From the NCBI GenBank assembly GCA_035628055.1, contig DASPKO010000156.1:1-44834 (forward strand): a stretch of 44,834 bases of DNA, in the 5' to 3' direction. The notes under the pieces were generated by a model. That model made no database searches. It saw only the letters and a program-made list of their open reading frames with translations, and was not told the origin of the DNA. Below, one piece after another: positions 16,771 to 24,861 of the stretch. This stretch comes from DASPKO01 sp035628055. Its GTDB lineage: Bacteria; Planctomycetota; Phycisphaerae; Phycisphaerales; UBA1924. Position 1 is the stretch's first letter. Each line of letters opens with the position of its first letter. A program made the position numbers and the translations under genes.

Positions 16771-16773
16771 GCG

Positions 16774-18180
16774 ATGGGATTTCCGAGAGTCTGCGCGCGC
16801 GACCCCGCCGGGGCGCTGGTCCTCAGTGCGCTCCTCGTCGTCCAGGCGCCGGGGTGCGCCAGCACCGACGCCGCCCGCGACCACTCCGAGGCGGCCGCCC
16901 TCGTCGGTGCCCGCGGGGGTGTGCCGGCCCCGGCCTGGGCGACACCGGGAGGGGCGGTCGAGTCGGCGCCGGCGGAGTGGGACGGCGTGAGCGACCTGGG
17001 AGAGGACCAGGCGGTCGCCCTGGCGCTGGCGCACAGCCCGATGATCCGCGCCGAGCTCGAACGGGTCTCGGCGGCCCGGGCCGACCTGGTCCAGGCGGGC
17101 CTGTTGCCGAACCCGATGGTCAACGTCTCGGCCTTGTGGCCGATCGGCGACCCGGACGCGGCGACGGCCTGGAGCGCCAGCGCCATGGAGCAGCTCTCGT
17201 GGCTCTGGCTGCGCGAGCCGCGGACGCGCGCGGCAAGCCACCGCCTGCGGGCCGCGGTGCTGGGCGTGAGCGACACGGCTTTGGGGCTTGTGTTCGAGGT
17301 CCGGGCGACACATGCCGGGGTCGTCTCGGCCCAGCGGGCGGCCACGGCGGCACTGGACGGGGCCCGGTCCGCCTCCGAGCTGGCGCGGCTGGCCCGGGCC
17401 CGGCTCGACGCCGGGGAGAGCACCGAGCCGGAGCTCAATCGGTTCCTGATCGAGGAGGCGGAGGCGCAGGCCCGGCGGGTCCGGCTGGCGGCGGAGTTCG
17501 AGGGCGGGAAGCGCCGGCTGCTCGGGCTGCTGGGCCGGAGCGGCGCGGACGCGGCCTGGGACGCGGTCGGCGGGCCGGCGAGCCGCTGGAGCGACCTGGA
17601 TGGGCTCGCGGAGGAGGAGGTGATCGGGCTGGCGCTGAGGCGGCGCCTCGATGCCGCCGAGGCGCGGGCGCTGGCCCGGGCCTCGGGGTACATGCTCGAC
17701 GAGGCCCGGCTGATGCGCCTGGGCGAGGCGAGCGCCGGGCCGATGTTCGAGCGCACCGAGGATCGCATGGAGATGGCGGGAGTCGGGCTGGCGGTGATGG
17801 TGCCGATCCTCGACACGGGGGCGGCCCGGGTGGCGCGGGGCCGGGCCGACTCGCGGCGGATGGCCCTCGAGGCCAACGAGCTCGCTGAGCGGGCGGTCCG
17901 CGAGGCCCGCGTGGGGTGGCACGAGGCGCGGGCGCGGGCCGAGGCCGCCGAGCGCTACGGGAGCGAGATCGTGCGCCGGCGCGAGCAGAACCTGCGGATC
18001 GCCGAGCAGAGTCTCGAGGCCGGGGAGGCCGACCTGACCGAGGTGCTGATGGCCCGGCTGGCGCTGAGCCAGGCCCGGGTGGAGCTGGCGCAGATGGAGG
18101 CCGAGGCGGCCGAGGCCTTCTTCGGACTCGAGCGCGCGGTGGGCGGGCGCCTGGCGCGGCGGGAGCCGCCCGCGCGCTAG
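16774..18180 (+). CDS. TolC-family outer-membrane efflux lipoprotein (468 aa)
   Basis: The N-terminus is a signal ending APGCAST, with a Cys suitable for lipidation, so this is a NodT/CusC-like lipidated member. Two similar halves follow, each with long Ala/Arg/Glu-rich helices (AHSPMIRAELERVSAARADL; RVELAQMEAEAAEAFFGLERAVGG), as in TolC. It would be the outer-membrane duct of the exporter encoded upstream. The stop codon TAG overlaps the stop of the convergent gene within the tetranucleotide CTAG at 18177-18180. Confidence 0.9.
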   Translation: MGFPRVCARDPAGALVLSALLVVQAPGCASTDAARDHSEAAALVGARGGVPAPAWATPGGAVESAPAEWDGVSDLGEDQAVALALAHSPMIRAELERVSAARADLVQAGLLPNPMVNVSALWPIGDPDAATAWSASAMEQLSWLWLREPRTRAASHRLRAAVLGVSDTALGLVFEVRATHAGVVSAQRAATAALDGARSASELARLARARLDAGESTEPELNRFLIEEAEAQARRVRLAAEFEGGKRRLLGLLGRSGADAAWDAVGGPASRWSDLDGLAEEEVIGLALRRRLDAAEARALARASGYMLDEARLMRLGEASAGPMFERTEDRMEMAGVGLAVMVPILDTGAARVARGRADSRRMALEANELAERAVREARVGWHEARARAEAAERYGSEIVRRREQNLRIAEQSLEAGEADLTEVLMARLALSQARVELAQMEAEAAEAFFGLERAVGGRLARREPPAR

Positions 18181-19775
18181 CGGGCGTCGTCGTGGTCGCC
18201 CGCGGTGCCGGCGGGCGCCGGGTCGGGCTCACGCTCCGCGGGGGTGCGCGGCTGGGCGCGATCGGTGGGACGGAGGAGGTCCACGCGCGTGGGGGTGATA
18301 ATGTTCAGGCGCAGCGACTCGTCGTAGCGCGCCTCTCCCTCGACGCCGACGACGCGACCGATCTTTCCCTCGAGCCCCGGGTCGTCCTGGCCCGGGCTGT
18401 GCCCGCGCGCGGCGACGTAGGCGAGCGTGCGCGGGAAGCCGGCGTCGACCGAGACGATGCGGAACATCTTGGGCAGCCGAGTCCCGTCGTAGACGGTGCT
18501 GGGGAGGAGCGTCCCGACGACCGCGTAGACGCGGTTGACGGCCTCGGCCTGCTCGAGCACGACCTGGCCGCGCCGCTCGAAGCGGCGCCGCGACTCGGCG
18601 GCGCTGCGGAGCGACTCCTGCAGGTCGCTGCGGATGCGCAGGACCTCCAGGCGGGCGCGGAGGAACTCCGCGGTGCGCCGGTCATCCTCGCCCGAGCCGA
18701 GCGCCCCGATGGCTTTCTCGAACTCGGCGATCACGCCCCCGAGCTCGGCCTCGCGGATGGGCTGCGTCCGCACCTGCTCGTAGAGGGAGGCGAGGGCGTC
18801 GATCGAGCCCATGTCCGGCTCGCGCGGGGGCGCGGGCTGGGGGCGAGCCGGAGCGGGAATGCCGACCGGGTCGCCCATCGTCGTGGTGGGCGGAACGGCG
18901 GGATCGATCACCCCGGGCGCGGGCGCGCCGCCCGGAGCGGCGCCCGCCGGACTGCCCCCAGGCGTGCTGGGGAGGTCGATCACGCCCGGCGCCGAAGGGG
19001 GGGGCGGGAGGGGGCGACGGACGGGGCCGGGGAGCTGCTCGGAGTCGGGGTTCGCCGGGGCGGGCGCGCCTCGCGGGGGCGCGGCCACAGAAGGTGCGGG
19101 TGGCACGGGCTCGGCCGGAGCGCCCGGGCGGGGCGCGGGGACTCCGGAGGTGCCGGCGGGAGTGTCGGCGGCGGGTGGACGGCCCTCGGCCCCGGCGGCC
19201 TCGGCGGGCGTGGCGCGCCGCGTGGCCTCGGGCTTCACGTAGCCGCGGGCCTCGGGCGGCGCGGGGACCAGGTAGCCGTACACCTTGCCATCGGCGGTCT
19301 TGAGCGTCTGGAGGACCTGGAACCTGGTTCCCGCGGGGACGGGCGTCTCGAGGAGCGTCCACCAGTTGGCGCGCTCCCCGCCCGAGGCGTTAGCCGCCAT
19401 GAGCTGCGAGGGCGCGGCGAGCGTGAGTGAGGACCCGTCGGGCTCGGGCCGGGCCTCCTCGGCCTTGACGAACGCGGGCACGCCGGCGGGATAGTGGACC
19501 CGGAGCCAGTCGCCCACCTGGGCGTCGACCTTGAGCAGGTCGCCCGACTTGAGCGAGCGCACGGGGTAGTACGGCAGCCCGGCCCCCGCCTTCAGCGGCA
19601 GGTTGTCGGCCGTGACCACGACCCAGTACGGCTCGACCTTCTGGGCCGGCTGGGCGAGGGCCGGCTCGGCGAGCATCACCAGCACGCCGGCGCCGGCCAG
19701 TCCCTGGGCGAGGCCGGCACAGGCGAAGGCGGTGGCGGCGAGGGCGTGTCCGGGACGGCGCGCGCTGTGAGTCAT
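18177..19775 (-). CDS. Secreted SH3-like protein with Pro-rich middle and coiled-coil C-terminus (532 aa)
   Basis: A signal peptide (cleavage likely near LAQPAQ) is followed by an SH3-like domain, including NLPLKAGAGLPYYPVRSLKSGD and GDWLRVHYP. A second partial one contains GTRFQVLQTLKTADGKVYGYLVP. Residues of about 190-320 are Pro/Ala/Gly-rich and repeat APGVID. The C-terminal part has a charged helical segment (RRRFERRGQVVLEQAEAVN) and a small beta domain with AYVAARGHSPGQDDPGLEGKIGRVVGV. It probably binds cell-wall or envelope material. The start at 19775 has a GGAGAG site ahead of it. It is transcribed towards, and overlaps by four bases, the TolC gene. Confidence 0.8.
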   Translation of the reverse strand: MTHSARRPGHALAATAFACAGLAQGLAGAGVLVMLAEPALAQPAQKVEPYWVVVTADNLPLKAGAGLPYYPVRSLKSGDLLKVDAQVGDWLRVHYPAGVPAFVKAEEARPEPDGSSLTLAAPSQLMAANASGGERANWWTLLETPVPAGTRFQVLQTLKTADGKVYGYLVPAPPEARGYVKPEATRRATPAEAAGAEGRPPAADTPAGTSGVPAPRPGAPAEPVPPAPSVAAPPRGAPAPANPDSEQLPGPVRRPLPPPPSAPGVIDLPSTPGGSPAGAAPGGAPAPGVIDPAVPPTTTMGDPVGIPAPARPQPAPPREPDMGSIDALASLYEQVRTQPIREAELGGVIAEFEKAIGALGSGEDDRRTAEFLRARLEVLRIRSDLQESLRSAAESRRRFERRGQVVLEQAEAVNRVYAVVGTLLPSTVYDGTRLPKMFRIVSVDAGFPRTLAYVAARGHSPGQDDPGLEGKIGRVVGVEGEARYDESLRLNIITPTRVDLLRPTDRAQPRTPAEREPDPAPAGTAGDHDDAR

Positions 19776-19994
19776 ACCTATCTCTCCATCGGGCCCATGG
19801 ACGGGGCGGCCCACGTCATGCTACCGGGGCGGGCGGCGGCGCGACGCGACGTCCGGCCGCACGGGGATGGCGGGAGCGCCCCGGGCTCGGGCCCGGGGGA
19901 ACATCGGCTCGGGCGGGGCGCCGGTCTGTATGCTTTGTGCCCGGCGCCGACCGGGTGACCGGATCGGACCGGCCCACACATACCCTGGCGACGC

Positions 19995-22022
19995 ATGATC
20001 AACCCCCGACCCCGTGCGTCCCGCCGTGCCGGCGGGATCCTGACCCTGACGCTGCCCCCCGCGGCGGTGGCCCTGCTCGTGGCCGGCTGCGGTCGCCCCC
20101 TGTTCTCCGGCGACGACGACACCCTCCGCCGGTCGATCGCCGAGAGCGCGGGCCGGGAACTGGCCGACGCCCGCCGGACCGACGAGCAGACGCAGCTCAC
20201 CCGGCCCGACCGCGTGGAGGCCCTGGGGATCAAGCCGTCGATCCGGGAGCAACTGGAAGGGATGGCGGGGCCGGGCTCGTACGGCTCGATGCAGCCGCGG
20301 CTGGGAGATCCCCTGGTGCCGGGCGACCAGAAGATCGTGGCGGTGAGCCTGGAGCGGGCGATCGCGGCGACGGTGCGGAACAACCTGGACGTGGAGTTTG
20401 CGCGGATCGACCCGGCGATCGCCTCGGCCCGCGTGGTGCAGGCCCAGGCCGCCTTCGACTGGGTGCTCTTCTCGAACTCCCAGTGGACCTCGATCGACTC
20501 GCCGCGCACGAGCTCCAACGCCTTCTCGCAGGCGGTGCGCAACGACGAGCAGCAGCAGGTGGACGTGGGCGTGGGGCTGCGGCGGCGCCTGACCACGGGC
20601 GGCCAGCTCTCGATCGCGCACAACTTCCGGTACACCGACGTCGAGACGAGCGGGCTGACGACGTTCCCCGACCCGGCCTACGAGCCCTCGGTCACCCTGC
20701 AGCTCGACCAGCCGCTGCTGCGCAACAGCGGCTCGGACGTGGCCCTCTCGCAGGTCCGGCTCAACCGCAACGCGGAGCTCGAGGAGATCCAGGCGCTCAA
20801 GCAGCAACTGCTGCTGAGCGTGACGCAGACCGAGGAGGCGTACTGGACGCTGGTGCGGGCCTACAACGACCTGCTCATCCTGCAGCGGCTCCTGGAGCGC
20901 GGGACCGCGACCTCGGACTTCCTGCAGCGCCGGCGGGCGCTGGCCCGCCCGGCGCACGTCTCGGACGCCGCGGCGAACGTGCAGACCCGCCAGGCCAACG
21001 TGATCCGCGCCCAGCGCACGCTGCGGCAGGCCTCCAACCGCCTCAAGCAGCTCATGAACGACCCGCAGCTCACCGTCGGGTCGGAGGTGCTGGTCCTTCC
21101 CGCCGACGTGGCGATCGACGCGCCCATCCGCTTCAACCTCGCCGACGCGGTGCTGACGGCCCTGCGGAACCGACCCGAGATCCAGCGGGCCCTGCTCTCG
21201 ATCGACAACACGTCCATCCGCCAGGAGCTGGCCGAGAACGCACTCCTGCCCCTGCTGGACCTGCGCGTGCAGACGCGGGTCGGCGCCCTGGGCGAGGACA
21301 CGGGGGACGCGTACAACGAGCTGGACGCGGACTTCGTGGACTACCTCGTTAGCCTCAACTTCGAGCTGCCGGTCGGGAACCGCGCGGCGCAGGCGACGGA
21401 GCGCGAGCGGCACCTGCAGCGGGTGCAGTCGGTGATCGCCTACCGGAATACCTTGCAGGGCGTGGTCGCGGAGGTCCGCAACGCCCTGATCGAGATCACC
21501 ACGAACTACCAGCTCATCGAGCAGACGCGCGCGGCCCGCGTGGCCGCCGCCGAGAACCTCCGCACGATCGAGCTCGAGCAGGAGCTGCTCGAGGAGATCA
21601 CCACGGACTTCCTGGACCTGCGGCTGCGGCGCCAGCAACTGCTGGCCCTGGCCGAGCAGGAGGAGGTCCAGTCGCTCATCGACTACAACACGTCGCTGGC
21701 GCGGCTGTACGCCGCGATGGGCACGGCGTTGGCGCGCAACCGCATTCTCCTCGAGGTTCCCGACGCCCCCCAGCTCGCGCCCACCAGCCCGCTCTTCCCG
21801 CTCTACCCGCTCGCCCCCGAGTGGCAGCGCCCGCGGGACTACGACCGGGAGGTGGGCGGGGCCGCCGGCGAGGCCGAGGCCGCGCCGGCTGACCAGACCG
21901 CGGGCGCGCCGGGCGACGCCGGGGCACCGGCCGAGCCCGACCCACAACCGGAGCCGCCGGCGGCGCGGGAGCCCGACGAGGCGAGCGAGCCACCCCTGCC
22001 CGGCGAGCCCGTGCGCCCGTAG
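19995..22022 (+). CDS. Second TolC-family outer-membrane lipoprotein (675 aa)
   Basis: The lipobox is LLVAGC. An N-terminal extension of about 100 residues (LRRSIAESAGRELADARRTDEQ) precedes the TolC body. The body has SLERAIAATVRNNLDVEFARIDPAIASARVVQAQAAFDW, then PSVTLQLDQPLLRNSGSDVA, then long helices such as QTEEAYWTLVRAYNDLL. It ends with a Pro/Glu-rich tail of about 70 residues. It is much larger than the 468-residue TolC at 16774 and not very similar to it. No pump genes are adjacent on this strand, so its partner is unknown. It is divergent from the SH3-like gene. Confidence 0.88.
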   Translation: MINPRPRASRRAGGILTLTLPPAAVALLVAGCGRPLFSGDDDTLRRSIAESAGRELADARRTDEQTQLTRPDRVEALGIKPSIREQLEGMAGPGSYGSMQPRLGDPLVPGDQKIVAVSLERAIAATVRNNLDVEFARIDPAIASARVVQAQAAFDWVLFSNSQWTSIDSPRTSSNAFSQAVRNDEQQQVDVGVGLRRRLTTGGQLSIAHNFRYTDVETSGLTTFPDPAYEPSVTLQLDQPLLRNSGSDVALSQVRLNRNAELEEIQALKQQLLLSVTQTEEAYWTLVRAYNDLLILQRLLERGTATSDFLQRRRALARPAHVSDAAANVQTRQANVIRAQRTLRQASNRLKQLMNDPQLTVGSEVLVLPADVAIDAPIRFNLADAVLTALRNRPEIQRALLSIDNTSIRQELAENALLPLLDLRVQTRVGALGEDTGDAYNELDADFVDYLVSLNFELPVGNRAAQATERERHLQRVQSVIAYRNTLQGVVAEVRNALIEITTNYQLIEQTRAARVAAAENLRTIELEQELLEEITTDFLDLRLRRQQLLALAEQEEVQSLIDYNTSLARLYAAMGTALARNRILLEVPDAPQLAPTSPLFPLYPLAPEWQRPRDYDREVGGAAGEAEAAPADQTAGAPGDAGAPAEPDPQPEPPAAREPDEASEPPLPGEPVRP

Positions 22023-22057
22023 CCGGAGGTGCGCCGCGCGGCCAGGGGGGCGCCCGG

Positions 22058-22891
22058 CTACCGCGCCCCGGCGCCCGGGCGCGGCTTGACCATCCGGCGC
22101 AGGATCGGCGTCTCGATGCCCGGGCAGGCCACGGCGGCGGCCATGGCGACCCGGATCAGCCGGCCGCGGAAACCGGTCCAGACTTCCGGGCGCGGGCGGC
22201 GCAGGCAGGCGACGGTCTCCCGGGCCACCAGGGCGGGGTCCTGCATGAGGCCGTCGGGGGTGTGGGCGGCCCCGATGTTGCCGGTGCCGCGGAGCGTGGC
22301 CCGGAACTCCGTGCGCGTGCCGATCGGGTGCACGGTGCTCGCGCGAATCCCCTCACCGCGCAGCTCCAGGTCCATGGCGCGGCCGAGGTGGCTCTGCGCG
22401 GCCTTGCTGGCCCCGTAGGCCGAGTAGTACGGGATCGGGAGCTTGGCCAGGCACGATGAGCAGATGAGCACGTGTCCGCGGTGCGGCCCGGGGTTGGCGC
22501 GCAGGACCGGGAGGGCCGGACGGATGGTGTTGAGGGTCCCGTAGAAGTTGGTCTCGAGGATGGCGCGGAAGTCGGCGTCGCTGGTGAGCTCGACAGGCCC
22601 CTCGACGCCGTACCCCGCGTTGGCATAGACGGCATAGAGCGACCCGAACGTCTCGCGCGCGCGGGCCACCAGGCGGGCGCCGTCGTTAGGATTCGTCACG
22701 TCGCAGGCGACGGCAAGGGCCACGCCGCCGCGGGCGCGGATCTGTTCGGCAAGGCTCTCCAGACGGTCGAGGCGCCGCGCCCCCAGGGCGACGGGCATGC
22801 CCGCCGCGGCGCAGGCGAGGGCGGTCGCAGCGCCGATGCCGGAGGAAGCGCCCGTGATGGCGATGGGCCGGCCCCGGAGGTCGATGGGCAT
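22058..22891 (-). CDS. Short-chain dehydrogenase/reductase (277 aa)
   Basis: The Rossmann fingerprint TGASSGIG lies at residues 13-20, with CDVTN and the NAG of YANAGYGVEGP. The catalytic Ser is in ICSSCL and the catalytic YGASK (Tyr and Lys) is also present. ARR after the first helix suggests NADP preference. The substrate is not predictable. It converges with the TolC gene (35-base gap), and its start is 178 bases from the entericidin-like gene on the same strand. Confidence 0.92.
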   Translation of the reverse strand: MPIDLRGRPIAITGASSGIGAATALACAAAGMPVALGARRLDRLESLAEQIRARGGVALAVACDVTNPNDGARLVARARETFGSLYAVYANAGYGVEGPVELTSDADFRAILETNFYGTLNTIRPALPVLRANPGPHRGHVLICSSCLAKLPIPYYSAYGASKAAQSHLGRAMDLELRGEGIRASTVHPIGTRTEFRATLRGTGNIGAAHTPDGLMQDPALVARETVACLRRPRPEVWTGFRGRLIRVAMAAAVACPGIETPILRRMVKPRPGAGAR

Positions 22892-22959
22892 GCGCGATCA
22901 GCATAGAGCCGGGCGGCCCGCCGCCCTGGTGCGGGCACCGTCTAGAGAAGACCGGCAAG

Positions 22960-22996
22960 CAAAGAGAGCCGGGGCGGGACGGGCCCGCACCGGCTC
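22960..22996 (-). terminator. Intrinsic terminator of the entericidin-like gene
   Basis: On the minus strand GAGCCGG (22996-22990) and CCGGCTC (22972-22966) enclose an inner GCGGG/CCCGC stem. TCTTTG follows. It lies 73 bases past the stop at 23070. Confidence 0.65.
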
Positions 22997-23069
22997 GGAG
23001 ACGTTGGCTGGGATCGAGCGTTGGCCACCGAGGACCGGCGGCGGCCGCGGCCCGAGTGGCTCGGGTGGC

Positions 23070-23234
23070 TCAGTCGCGGACGTCTCGCGAGGTGTCGCTG
23101 ATGCCCTCGCCGGCGCTCTCGATGTCCTCGCCCGCACCCTCGACGGTGTTGCAGGCCGGCACCGCCAGAATCGCGGCGGCGATGAGGGGCAGGGCGAGCA
23201 GGGTCAGGAGCAGACGGAGCGAGCGGGTCTTCAT
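23070..23234 (-). CDS. Entericidin-like small lipoprotein (54 aa)
   Basis: A 54-codon frame with a strong AAAGGAG site. The N-terminus is basic (MKTRSLR), then hydrophobic, ending in the lipobox-like VPAC. The mature peptide of about 26 residues is NTVEGAGEDIESAGEGISDT, which matches the entericidin EcnA/EcnB style (CNTVxGxGxDIxxxG). In enterobacteria entericidins act as a toxin/antidote lipoprotein pair. Many other bacteria carry a lone copy of unknown role. Only one copy is seen here, and it has its own terminator. Confidence 0.85.
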   Translation of the reverse strand: MKTRSLRLLLTLLALPLIAAAILAVPACNTVEGAGEDIESAGEGISDTSRDVRD

Positions 23235-23514
23235 GGGTTTCTCCTTTTCGGGACGCGGCGGACGGTGCCGGTCCCCTCACCGATCAGGACTCAACGATGC
23301 CTCGACCGTACCCCTCCGGTGGATTGTCCCCACTAGGAACAAGGCCCGAATGTGGGGGGCGTTCGGGGGGAGCTCGCCGGCGCGGTGGGCGCCGTCCTTC
23401 CGGGCCGGTCGGCATCGCGTGGCGTGATCGATTGGGTGCTCTCTCACCCCGTTCGTGCGGCCTTGGGGCCGCCCGTGCCGGTAACCGGCGCGGAGGAACC
23501 TAGACTCCGGATGG

Positions 23515-24819
23515 ATGCCGCGCGTCAGCTACGAATCCAACCCGAAGATCGCGGTCGTGCTGGACATGCTGGCGGAAATGAGCCGCGCCGAAACATCGGT
23601 GGACTCGTTTCTCGCCTTCATGACCCGGTTCTGGCAGGTGCGCTCGATCGACCTGTTCGTGGGCGTGACCGTCCAGGACCTCCCCCCGGGGGACTACCGC
23701 GTCGTGTACCAGATCAAGTCGGCGGAGCTGGCGGCCGGCGACCGGCGGAGGCTCGATGAGGCGGCCATGGCGCCCAGCGCCGAGCTCCCGATCCGCCGGG
23801 GCGGGCTGATCGGGGAGATCGTGACCGAGCAGCGGCCGCTGCTGCTGCATCACCTGGCGCTGGAGCACGACCCGGCCCTGGGCAGCGACGCGGCGGAGGT
23901 GCGCGCCTGCATGGCGCTCCCCATCTATGAGCAGGGGCGGATCGTCGAGTGGGCCCTGGGCTTCAGCGTGGACCCGGAGGGCTTCACCCCCGAGGTGCTC
24001 GAGGAGGCCCTGCTGACGGCGAACCTGCTCGGGCTGGTGCAGCGGCATCTGTGGTCGCTGGGGCAGATCCGCCAGCTCAACCAGCGGCTCACCTCGCAGT
24101 TCGAAGAGGTGGCCCGGGTGCAGCAGCAGCTCCTGCCCGTGCGCCACCCGCCCATCCCCGGGGTCGTCCTGTCGACGAGCTATCTCCCCAGCGACGTCGC
24201 CGGGGGCGACTATTACGACTTCTTCGAGCTGGCCGACGGGCGCTGGGGCTTGCTGGTCGCCGACGCCTCCGGGCACGGCGTGGGGGCCGCGACCGTGATG
24301 GCGATGCTGCACGCCTTCCTGCACTCGTACCCGGCGCTGGAGCGCGGGCCGGCCTCGGTGCTGGGCTGGGTGAACCGGCGCCTGGCCGCGGCGCGGATGG
24401 ACGGGAGCTTCGTCACGGCGCTCTTCGCGATCTACGACCCGCGCACGCGCGAGCTGGTGTACGCGCGGGCGGGGCACCCGCTCCCGCGGCTCAAGCCCGC
24501 GGGGCGCGGGTCGGCGGTGATCGAGCTCAACGGGTCGGCGGGGCTCCCGCTGGGCATCGCCCCCGAGTATCACGTGGAGGAGTCGCGCGTGGTGCTCGAG
24601 CCCGGGCACACCCTGGTGCTGTTCACGGACGGGATCACCGAGGCCTTCTCGCCGCGCCGCGAGATGTTCGGCACGGGCGGGCTCGACGAGGCCCTCGAGG
24701 CCTGCACGGGCGAGCCGGACTGCGTGGTGGACACGGTGCACAACGCCCTCTACCAGCACACCGGGCGGCGCACGCGCGATGACGACCAGACCCTGGTGGC
24801 GCTGAAGGTGGTTCACTAG
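23515..24819 (+). CDS. GAF-like + SpoIIE/PP2C serine phosphatase (434 aa)
   Basis: The N-terminal 170 residues look like a GAF-type sensor (ETSVDSFLAFMTRFWQVRSIDLFVG, then RACMALPIYEQGRIVEWALGF). A linker helix (LNQRLTSQFEEVARVQQQLLP) joins it to the phosphatase of the RsbU/SpoIIE kind. The metal ligands are in VAGGDYYDFF (about residue 232), VADASGHGVGAA (about 250), FTDGITEAFSP (about 372) and DDQTLVAL. Such proteins usually dephosphorylate an anti-sigma-factor antagonist. None is encoded nearby. The start has a GGAGG site about 20 bases upstream; a second ATG at 23511 is out of frame. The next gene follows after 42 bases. Confidence 0.88.
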   Translation: MPRVSYESNPKIAVVLDMLAEMSRAETSVDSFLAFMTRFWQVRSIDLFVGVTVQDLPPGDYRVVYQIKSAELAAGDRRRLDEAAMAPSAELPIRRGGLIGEIVTEQRPLLLHHLALEHDPALGSDAAEVRACMALPIYEQGRIVEWALGFSVDPEGFTPEVLEEALLTANLLGLVQRHLWSLGQIRQLNQRLTSQFEEVARVQQQLLPVRHPPIPGVVLSTSYLPSDVAGGDYYDFFELADGRWGLLVADASGHGVGAATVMAMLHAFLHSYPALERGPASVLGWVNRRLAAARMDGSFVTALFAIYDPRTRELVYARAGHPLPRLKPAGRGSAVIELNGSAGLPLGIAPEYHVEESRVVLEPGHTLVLFTDGITEAFSPRREMFGTGGLDEALEACTGEPDCVVDTVHNALYQHTGRRTRDDDQTLVALKVVH

Positions 24820-24861
24820 GCTCCGGCGCCACGCCGGCGCGGGCGGGGAGATCCCTTCGAC

